Of a stretch of 64,000 bases of DNA, positions 11,801 through 20,600 are shown piece by piece (position 1 is the first letter of the stretch; every line of letters starts with the position of its first letter). The notes beneath the pieces are model-generated. The model saw nothing but the letters and a program-made list of their open reading frames with translations. It had not been told where the DNA came from and searched no databases. The position numbers and the translations under genes were made by a program. The stretch comes from Larus michahellis (taxonomy: Eukaryota > Chordata > Aves > Charadriiformes > Laridae): contig NC_133906.1 of assembly GCF_964199755.1 (NCBI RefSeq), forward strand, positions 17,085,378-17,149,377. The letters are read 5' to 3'.

Positions 11801-14405
11801 AGATCGTCCAGCCAATCAATATATCAGAGTGAATTCAGGGCAGAATACGCAATTCATTCAGCGGGGAGATATTCAGGCATTCAGTTACACACCAGGCCAC
11901 GAACAGTTGGCAGGAGCAATTTCAAATTCAGTCCCCAGAAATTCACAGGGCACAGTTTATGTTACAGAAGAAAAACATGGCAAGGAACAGATTTTCAGAT
12001 AAATACTTAAAGTGATAAAGCAACAGAAAAAACAACACAATTTTGTCTCTCAAACAGTGGCTTAACTGAAGACAGATTAAGAATGCAACATCACTATTTC
12101 TAATACTTTGCTAGCAAATAGCAACAAACAGTATTTATTTACAATCTAAACTTACAGTCAGGTCAAATATGTCTATTTTTAAAACATACACTTTATAGAA
12201 TCTAAACATTAAAAAATATAAAGTAATTTTACTTCTCTTGCGTTTAGGGAGAGAAGAAAAATTATTCTGCAGTCCTTAATTTGCATTGCATAACCTAATA
12301 CAAGTTGCTGTTTTCTATTGCAGAAATGTGACATAAAACACCTGGAGCTGAAGATGCATCAGTGTGCATCATGCCAATACTAAGAAATTCACAGAGGATG
12401 CCTTCAAAGGCAAGCAGCAAACTTATCCCATCTTCAGTAAGACATTAGTTGCCATTAGCCAGGCACTTGGCTTATCAAAGTTTTCTGGAATCAGGTGTAG
12501 AACTGTAGAGCTCGTTCCTATCAATTTACTAGACATGCATGTTTCATAGCTCCAATTAAGCTCACATTAAAAAGGCATGTCACTTTAGTTACTTTTAGTA
12601 ATAGGATATATGGCAACTCACAGCCTACCTGAAAAAACATAGTTCACTATGCTATAAAACCAAAAAGGGACAACTGTACTTTGAAACAGGATAGTTACGT
12701 GTTTTCAATTTTGAGATAACATTTTTCTGATTAATCCCAGAGACCTTAACTACTAGCCACCTATGTTCCCACTGTATAACTAAATAGTCCCACCCCCCAC
12801 CCAACACTCTGATCCAAAAGTCTCAAGTAAGAACATATTCATGTTGCTCACAAATGGACTCAACTACAAACCCTTTCTTAATAATACATTATTTCTTAAA
12901 GTACTGTGACCAGGAATTGAAGTTCTAGCCACACTTAAGACGTCTATTACCACTAATTCATTAATAGTAAAGTTAAAAATTACTCATACCGAATGCGATT
13001 GGTGACTGGAGCAATGATGTCTCTTATGCTTCCTTTTATGACTACTTTTCCTGCTCCGACCAGAGGATTTGCTATAGTGATGATGGTGACTCTTTTCATA
13101 GTCTCTGTGATAATGCCTGTGGTCATATACTTCACAGAAGTCATTTCTGTATTCCTCAACATATCTCCGGTCATGATGGTCTCTTTCATTTATGGCTCTA
13201 TCGTCCAAATAATGACTGAAAATATATTTTAAGTGAATGTTCTCCACTTCAAAAACTTGAGGTTCCAACAAGATAAGTGACTTGAGCTGAGTTAGAGTTA
13301 CATAGTATGTCTTTACATCAAGAATGTTCTCTAATTGACTCCCTCCCCAAAAACAGTGGAGCTTTTGATGTTGCTTTATTAGGAATCTAACAACATTGTC
13401 AGTCTCAAATACATAGCAGCACATGAACAATATAGAATTCATCCGCAGTTTGCACAGTAAATAAGAAACTCAAGACTCAAAAAGGAGAAACACTTCCTAA
13501 AATATACTGAGTAACTCAATTACAATCTCCAAAGTCACAGGATAAAACTCCATACAGCAACAATCCCCTTCTATGCGTTCAAAGTGTTAAAGATAAAAAC
13601 TGGAGACTGAAAGAAGTAGCATTGTTCTTAGTGCTCTGCATTAAACATTAAAACCCACAGAGAGTATCTGGATCAAGGATCTTCTGCACAGAAAAAAAAC
13701 CTTTAAGAAAGCTGGTGAGGCCAAGAGCCGCCATATTGCTGTACACCCACCTCCCTTCCAGCATTTTATAAGTATCAGTATGAACTTTTAAAAGAATTCC
13801 ATGGGACCTTCTTCTCAAGCAAAAAAAAAACAAACCACAAATAGAAAAAAACCACATCTTTCCAGTAAAAACAATTTAGAAGAAAAAGCAAACCACCTCC
13901 AAATTAGTAAGAGAAACTCATACTTACCACTGTATTAAATGATTAAACAAACCTTCTCTTCCTTATGTTCACATTATGTAAAGGCATACTTTTTACTTGA
14001 AGTTTAATATTGAACATGTTCAATACCAATACTAAACTGACAACAATGAAACAAACATTTACTTGTTTTTATTAAAGAATTTCTATGTAATGGTTCAGGT
14101 ACTGTGTTAACAAAACCAACTACCTCTTGTCTTAAAGTAAGCCAAACCTTAAGGAATTGTCAACTTTGGGCACTCAAACACTCTTATCCTGAAAATGCAT
14201 TTGTTTTAGACACGACAAGAAAAATTAGTACTACTCAATTCAGAGTTTTATACCTTTCTGAAATGTGATTTGGTTTATAGTGCTTGCTTTCTTGTCCACT
14301 GCTGTGGGACCTTTTCCTGCGTTTACGGCTGCTACTGTGCTTTCTTTGATCCCAGCTCTTTCTGTCGTCCCATTCAGCACAATGAGATTGTTTTGAATGA
14401 CGCAT
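5714..14405 (-). CDS. CLK4: CLK4, CDC-like (LAMMER) dual-specificity kinase; complete CDS in 12 exons
   Basis: This is a nuclear kinase that phosphorylates serine/arginine-rich splicing factors and so controls alternative splicing. Coding exons (high to low): 14405-14254, 13215-12990, 11785-11695, 11299-11233, 9793-9677, 9578-9412, 9310-9216, 8468-8339, 7990-7908, 7420-7341, 6028-5941, 5851-5714. They join in frame to 1434 nt, or 477 residues, close to the roughly 480 of mammalian CLK4. Residues 1-150 are Arg/Ser/His-rich (RS-like, speckle targeting). The kinase domain runs from about 157 to 474. It has glycine loop GEGAFGKV (164-171), ATP lysine 187 in AVK, catalytic HTDLKPEN (282-289), DFG (321-323) and the signature [11 protein letters not shown] (382-392). 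All key residues are present, so the protein should be active. CLK1 is the closest alternative; the neighbours COL23A1 and RASGEF1C favour CLK4. The start ATG has C at -3, a weak context, but no earlier ATG is seen in the mapped 5' leader. Confidence 0.96.
5941..6028 (-). CDS. CLK4: CLK4 coding exon 11
   Basis: Residues 404-432 ([20 protein letters not shown]), 88 nt, with donor AAAG|GTAGGA. Only an 89-bp intron separates it from the last exon. Confidence 0.96.
7341..7420 (-). CDS. CLK4: CLK4 coding exon 10 (LAMMER motif)
   Basis: Residues 377-402, 80 nt. It encodes the family-defining [12 protein letters not shown]. The acceptor is CCACACAG and the donor CAG|GTAAGT. Confidence 0.97.
7908..7990 (-). 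CDS. CLK4: CLK4 coding exon 9
   Basis: Residues 350-376 ([20 protein letters not shown]), kinase subdomain IX with the conserved D-W-S-G. It is 83 nt long with donor CAG|GTATGT. Confidence 0.97.
8339..8468 (-). CDS. CLK4: CLK4 coding exon 8 (DFG and activation segment)
   Basis: Residues 306-348, 130 nt. It contains VVDFGSA (DFG at 321-323) and the activation loop through TRHYRAPE. Confidence 0.97.
9216..9310 (-). CDS. CLK4: CLK4 coding exon 7 (catalytic loop)
   Basis: Residues 275-305, 95 nt. It contains [12 protein letters not shown], the CLK form of the catalytic loop with HTD in place of HRD. The donor is ATG|GTAAGT. Confidence 0.97.
9412..9578 (-). CDS. CLK4: CLK4 coding exon 6
   Basis: Residues 219-273, 167 nt, covering the hinge and start of the C-lobe ([17 protein letters not shown]). 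The acceptor is an uninterrupted T run ending in AAG, and the donor is ACT|GTAAGT. The intron to exon 5 is only 98 bp. Confidence 0.96.
9677..9793 (-). CDS. CLK4: CLK4 coding exon 5 (ATP-binding lysine)
   Basis: Residues 180-217, 117 nt. It contains [20 protein letters not shown] with the ATP-anchoring lysine at 187 and the helix C glutamate. Confidence 0.97.
11233..11299 (-). CDS. CLK4: CLK4 coding exon 4 (glycine loop)
   Basis: Residues 158-178, 67 nt. It contains [20 protein letters not shown]. Read one frame over, it meets TAG at 11281-11279, the stop used if the 91-nt exon upstream is skipped. Confidence 0.96.
11695..11785 (-). CDS. CLK4: CLK4 coding exon 3, 91-nt regulated cassette (exon 4 in CLK nomenclature)
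   Basis: Residues 127-156 ([20 protein letters not shown] and on to RAR). The length is 3n+1, and the donor AGAT|GTATAG is weaker than its neighbours. This corresponds to the exon whose skipping yields truncated CLK isoforms in mammals. The flanking introns are 1204 and 395 bp. Confidence 0.95.
12990..13215 (-). CDS. CLK4: CLK4 coding exon 2 (His/Arg/Ser-rich region)
   Basis: Residues 52-126, 226 nt. It has [20 protein letters not shown] followed by a strongly basic, histidine-rich tail ([22 protein letters not shown]). Retention of the next intron would give a stop two codons after the exon (GTA TGA). Confidence 0.95.
14254..14405 (-). CDS. CLK4: CLK4 first coding exon
   Basis: Residues 1-50 ([18 protein letters not shown] and on), 152 coding nt. 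The exon probably begins at 14411, after the acceptor in TTTTTTTTCAG, leaving six 5' UTR bases. A second AG immediately before the ATG is a possible alternative acceptor. Confidence 0.93.
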
Positions 14406-14411
14406 CTGTGA

Positions 14412-17187
14412 CTGAAAAAAAACAAATCAACAAAAACCATAAAAGACAAAAGCATTACACTGGTATCTGTAGATGCAAGTCAACTACTGCAGTTTGATCA
14501 AATATGACATAACTAGAAAGAACCATTTCCTCAAATAATTCTTTTCCTCGGCTTCCCCCACATATTATTTTGGTTTGGCGAGTAGACATAGCTTTCTCAT
14601 CCTAACACTGTAACACTGTTACGAAACACAAATCAAGATTAAATAGGCCAACTCATCTTCACTTAATAGCTTCAAACATGTCATAAAGCCCATTTTAAAT
14701 AAACTCTCAAGTGACTAAACAGAATCATTTCCTTAAAAAGTCTTCTGTTGGAGAGAGACCTTAATCTTCAAACATTCCCTCTGACAAAACCTGGATTTAG
14801 TTCTTCATATTGTACATAAGTTACTACATGAAACTCAAATACGCACAACCAGTCTAAAAACTTCTATTTACAAATCACTGTTAAATAAACACTTTTTAAA
14901 GTTTTAGCAACAATTAACTCTGATATACATAATTCTGTAGTACTATGAGCCAAGCCACAATTTTTGAACCCTATTAGCATGCAAGTATGCGGGTGCTTTA
15001 CAATTAAGCTGATTCACCAAAGACAAAACCCACCAGCTTCCGTTGCTGGATGTTAGATGCAGAAATTCTGTGTTCAAACAGGTACATGCACAACTGAAAA
15101 AAAAAAGAAAAGAAAGTAAAGCACAGCTGTAGAATTAAAGAGTATAGCAAAACCAACCATTATTTGTTTACTCTTCTTTGGCAGAGGTTTTTGAAAATAA
15201 GAATAAACTACAAATTTATTTTAGTATATTCTGAAGAAAGAACACACGACAAGTTAAGTTTCCTATACTAAGCAGTGACAGCAAGAAAAGCAGTTTAGAA
15301 ACAAGGATAGCACTAAAAAGTAATCATGATTGTGCAAATTTACACAGAACAATGTTGGTTGCCTCTCTATCAACTGCAGGCATTAAGAAGGAAACTTTCA
15401 GAACATGTAAGTGGCAAGCCTGTTCTGAAAAAGAAGTTTCCTGATACTTTCATAATATTTGTGACAGGCTAGTAGTTAAAAATAAACCACAACAGACACC
15501 TGTACCAACTTTTTTTTTTTTTTTACCGAAATCTGGTTTTAAAATACAAATACAATGCAAACAGAGTAACAAAAAATAAGTGACTGGTACACCCTTTGAG
15601 TCAGTCATGATCTAGGTCTTGTAAAAAATCTTATTCACTTATGATACATTAATAAGAAATGAAAATATGAATATACTGAATGACAGACAAAAATGCCTGA
15701 AGGATAAAGAGGAAATTAAGACAGATTAGTGTTTCATTTACATGGCTGAATTTCTTTTCTTCTTACCCAGCTCCAATGCCATTTTCCTCTATTTTCAGCC
15801 TATATAACTCAAATTATGAAATGCCCTCAGATTTCAGTTATTTTACTTTTGAGGTGAAGAGTTCCCCACACACAGTGAACTGAGGATTTTACTTATAACT
15901 GCCTTTTTTTTTTCTTCCCCATCTAGCAGAAAGCAAGCTGCATTAATACTCTATAGTGGACAAATATCTAAATAAAATCACCATTAAAGTGTTGTGCAGA
16001 AGGGGACTTGGAGGGTGGCAGGACAGACAATTGACACAGAAAACTGGAGAAAAGGTTTAGTTGAAGTCTAACTGCTGCTTAACTACAGTCAAGTGCACAC
16101 AAAATTACTGGAATTAAGGCGGAAGTTGCAAATTCTGCCCCTAAAGGAGCCAAGTAAATGCAAATGAGGAGGAAATAGTTAGAATCGGTCTGTGCAAAGC
16201 CCGAAGTGGCCACAACCCATTTTGCAGTAGGTGCCACCTTAAGATTTTTTTACTATCATGCACTCCCTCTAAATTTATGCACCGAAGCGCTTGACTTATG
16301 TAATACTGACAGCTGACACGAACATATGCATTCCTATATGGCATGTAGTCCTAATCCATATCACAGGCCGTTTTCACTCCCACATTCTGCCATACGGTTT
16401 CTCAAATAGAAGCCACAGACCTTTTGTTAAAAAAAAAAATAAATCCATACATAAAACGCCTCAGGAAGGACACAAGCGTCCTGCCATAAGCTGCCTACGC
16501 AGCAATTTCTAAACGTCTCTCCTCGAAAACTTGGCAGGCGGTACGAATCGGAGGAGGTCAAAGGCTTAATCTTTTGAAATGACCAAAGTCCGCCCAACCA
16601 GGCCGATCTGAGCTGTCCGGGGCCCAGACAGGCAGGAGCAGGTTCTACAGAAGACACCCACTACCCCAACACACGGCCACGAAGTCCACAGTTCCCCGCC
16701 ATTTCTTCCCTCGGGAGGCCTCTGGAGCCATGGCGGGGAGGGGCGGGGGGGGTGACTCGTCTCCTTTACCGTCTGGGCAGGCGCCAGGCACCTCCGTGCA
16801 GGCCAGGCTGAACAACCCATCTGCCCGGCTCCCCCTCAAAAAAAATCACCCACCACACAGGAGGCCCCAGCTCAACCTGCCCCCCCCCCCGCCTCGCCCC
16901 TCCACAGAGGCCTTCTTCGCCACAGCAAACCCTGCCCGGGGGGTCCTGTACCGAGAATCCCTCCTTCCACCCCAACATCGCCTCGATCAACCCCTCACGC
17001 AGGGCTCTACCCTCAACCTGCTCGCCGAGCCGCGGGGGCGACGAGAGCAGGCCCTCCCCCCTCACCGACCCTCTGCCCCCCCCTCCTCTTCGCCCCCCCG
17101 GAAACGCAAGAGGGAGAAGAAAAAAAGGAAGAAAAAAGGGAAGAAAAAGAAAAAAGCCCGAGGAGGAGGGCAGCCCCCGCCACTTAC
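14412..17187 (-). other. CLK4: CLK4 intron 1
   Basis: The intron lies between the non-coding first exon and the ATG exon. Its 5' end is within the CpG island and carries a 49-nt pure purine run on the plus strand (17108-17156), which is polypyrimidine in the transcript. No additional exon is recognised. Confidence 0.8.
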
Positions 17188-17600
17188 AGCCGAAAAACAA
17201 GGCGAGCGAGCCCCGTGTCCGCCCTGCGCGCACAAACAAAATGGCGGCCGCGACCGAGCGCGCACGAAATTCCTTCCTCCTCTCCTCCCTCGCGCTCTCC
17301 CCCTCTCGCGGTTTCTCGGCGGTGTGACGTTTGGCGCACGGAGGGAAGGCCCCGCCCCCTGAAGCCCCGCCCCCTGAGGCCCCGCTTCCCTCACAGAGGG
17401 GAGCGGGTCCCGATCCACCCGGCCGAGCGCACACCCGCATCCCGCGGGGGGGCGGTCACCTCAAAGGAGCTGAGGCCGCGTGGGTCGGGGACCCAGAAAT
17501 CATGCGGGGGGTTCAAGCAGCGAGGCCGGGTTCAAAGGCCGCCACGCAGCCGCCCTCCTCTGGTGCCGAGCGTTGCCTCGGATCGCACCGCCAATTAACT
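16560..17600. promoter_or_regulatory. CLK4: CpG island / promoter of CLK4
   Basis: About 1 kb of GC- and CpG-rich sequence covers the 5' end of CLK4. A YY1-type site (GCCGCCATTTTG on the minus strand) lies at 17237-17248, a CRE-like TGACGT at 17325-17330, and an E2F-type TTTGGCGC at 17330-17337. No TATA box is seen. This is a typical housekeeping promoter. Transcription is inferred to start between about 17240 and 17320. Confidence 0.8.
17188..17300 (-). other. CLK4: CLK4 non-coding exon 1 (5' UTR; upstream end uncertain)
   Basis: A strong donor (CGGCT|GTAAGT) lies at 17188/17187 on the minus strand, just downstream of the YY1 motif. The exon contains no ATG after the YY1 site, so the coding start in the next exon is the first available. 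The 5' end is an estimate. Confidence 0.6.
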
Positions 17601-20600
17601 CCTCCTAACGAACTCGCCAAACGCTGTGTTTAAGCAGGTTGGTGTGCAGGTTGATTCCACTGTTAGGCCTGGCTTCAAGCTCACTTTGAGTGTTTAAGAT
17701 TAGCTCGCGGGTAAGTCCTGGGGGAGTCATTGCTGTGTGATGCTAACAGGCTCTGCAGTAAAAAACTTAATAAAATTGATTATCGCCCGAGTCGGCAAGT
17801 TAGAACCGCCCCCTCCTCCGTGAGTAATTGCTCTGACAGCTGGAGAGAGCTTGTGCGTTGCTGGGTCCAAGAAAATGGATGTTCCCTGTCCTTGGGACGG
17901 GCCCAGGGGGGCTGCTGTGGTTGGGGTGTGAGGAAGGCGAGGTGCCAGGCCTGGCCACCCGGGCCTTCCACCAGTGGTGCAATTCCTGATTCATACCCCT
18001 AGAAATGTACTATGGGGAGTCAAGCTCATTCATGCGCTTCGGGCAGAGAGAAATGCTTGCTCCGAGAAAAGCGAAACCCTGGTGTCACAGTTCTGCATTC
18101 AGGCAGCGCTGTACAATGGAAAAATTATTATTACCAACTCCTCTAGCAGTCATTCAGACTGAGAATTTAATAAATCCAAAGAGATTGTTTTCAGGCAAAC
18201 GCAAACCCAAACTGAGGTGAAAGTGGAACCGAAACGCAAACTTCAAATTTATTACCTCATAATGTTTTATCTAGGGAAAATTACAAATCTCTGAAGGATA
18301 GTGGATAAAGTGAAAAATTAACGAACTCATCCCTTCCCAGAACAGTTTTAGCAAGCTTTACCTCTAAAACAGCAAGATTTTGGAACTGAAGCAAAACCCA
18401 GAATATCTAAGGTGTAGCATACATTTTATTGAACAAGTGCTGGTGTCTTTTTAATGTCAGTCCCCCAAAGTACTAGCAAATATTACTAAAATGCAGGCAT
18501 ACATTTGGTTTCATGTTTTTAAAATTTCCATTACAATTTGTTTGCCAGTGAGTTTAAGCATTTAAATGTGATCTGCACTAGAGTGAAAATCCTGTTTCTC
18601 TTCTTGTTTTTTTTTTTTAAGAAGAGAAACTAAGATATGGAGCATTGATGGCTGTTTGTTGCCACGTGTTTTTTTAAAAAACTTTTTACCTCATAGTCCT
18701 TGTCATACATCAAATCTGTCAATGCCAAATATGGCTTTGGTGCCAGTGGTTTACTATTTCTCATTTAGCATGTAAACGATTGGTTATTATTTATAAAACT
18801 CACTGTAACATCTGCAAAGCGTTAAGAGTTTTCCCAGCATCCACTGATACAGCCCCTGCCTGAGGAATTCTCTCAGACCGCAAGAAGCAGAAAAAAGAGA
18901 GATAAAACTATATATACAGAGAGCGAGCATGCACATGTGAACATGCATGCAGAAGTGTTGTGAACATGCAGAAAATACCCGTTGACCTGACACTAGCCAA
19001 CTGTACCAGATAATTACAGTTTCTCACTGATTTCTTATTCCAAGAGGACTGTCTAGGAAGGGTACCTGGATTTTATGGAAAGCTTCTTGCTGAAAGGCCG
19101 ATGACAAACCAGTGGCTGATATCCCTGGCAGGGCAGAGAAGATGGGACGTGACAGGATCGTGTTATCCACCTTCCTTGCCTCATTGCCTCTTCTAGGGTT
19201 TTACTAGGTCTTTCCTACCTTTGCTATTTTTGTCTTCCTGTATAAATAGATGACAGGCCCTCCAGCAGGGTATCGCAGCTCAGGGACGTCCTGTGTAATG
19301 GGAAAAAATAAGCTAATGCTGAAGAGATTATCAGAACTGACTACCTTGAAGCAGGAAAATTTTGGTTCTAGGGTATATTAGTTCTCTCCTGTCGGGAAGA
19401 AGGACCTTCAGCCTGGAATAGAAGAGGTGGAAATAACTATTGTTCGTTATGAAAAATGCAAGGAATGGGAGCTAGTAAAAATCTATTGCAATCAGAGGTT
19501 TTCAGCTGACAATTGAAAGAGGAACCAATCTGTCAGAAGAATAATTAACTTTTTGTTTGAAACCTTTTTGAAGAAGAAAAGTGGTGTGTAAATGTTGTAC
19601 CACCTTCACATCAAACATATGTAAACTAAAGAAATTTCACTCTGAAGCAAAAGCCTTACAGCAGATTTTATAGATCTTTTAAACAGATTTTAGTTTTATT
19701 TTTGCAGCCTCTATAGACAGGCTGCGAAGCAGTTTCAGCTATTGGTCTTTGTGCTGAACAAAGTGCTTTCAAAAATACCTCTAGAGACATTCAAAAGAAA
19801 AGCCGTATTGAACGCATTTAATTTTCCTTCCTGTTCAGGAGGTGGCAGTGCAGACCCAGCAGTAGAGGAATGTCAGCTGGAATTTAAGTGGGGTCTCCGA
19901 GAAGGATAAAGTCAGGAGAAATTCACTGGCCATGACAGGTTATGTAGTGCAAACAAAGGAACAGCCCCTCTAGAAATGGCCGTTTTTAGGATAGGAATAA
20001 TCTAACAGTGAAGAATCAAATTAGTCTTTAGAAAACTGGGAAGAAAACTCATTTGAGTGTAGTTACAGCTACTTCTGCTGTCAACCCTTATGGTATTTAC
20101 TTCTGTTTATATGCGATATTTCCTTGTTTAATTAGACTTTACAACACCAAACGTATGCACAACTTGAGGAGAGTGCAACACACAATGCAACTATGGTTTA
20201 GATTGCTTTGTATAGCAGAATACGTTACAGTGCAGTGTAATTATCCTAGTGGGACACATTTGTGCATGTATGAAAAACTACATTCAAAACATTTGCTTCA
20301 AAATGCAATTTTCCATGGTCCCCCTTTCAAATGCTTTGCAGCAGTAGGTGATCCATCCTCACAGCAGCTCTTCAGGAGACGTAAATCTCATTTAGTTTTC
20401 TCATTGTTTGGATACAAAATTTAAAGCAGGGCTTGTCTGCATGGCCAAAGCCTCAGAAAGACTCAACAGCAGAGCCAAAAATTCCTGGCTTTGAGTACTT
20501 CCAGTGCTGTGCTTGCTTTCTCTTAATTAAAGATGTATTGGTTTTGTTTTTCCTCCCTCTGGTTAGCGTCAGAGGCTGGTTGATTAGTAGTTGTGCTTTG

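Noticed and set aside
5714-14405. Assignment of the kinase to CLK1 or CLK2
   Set aside because: CLK2 differs clearly in kinase-domain sequence as I know the family. CLK1 is close, but the COL23A1/RASGEF1C neighbourhood matches CLK4 in human 5q35.3.
16730-17440. Proline/arginine-rich open frames (up to 224 codons) in the CLK4 CpG island
   Set aside because: Low-complexity composition artefacts over a promoter and non-coding exon, with no domain.
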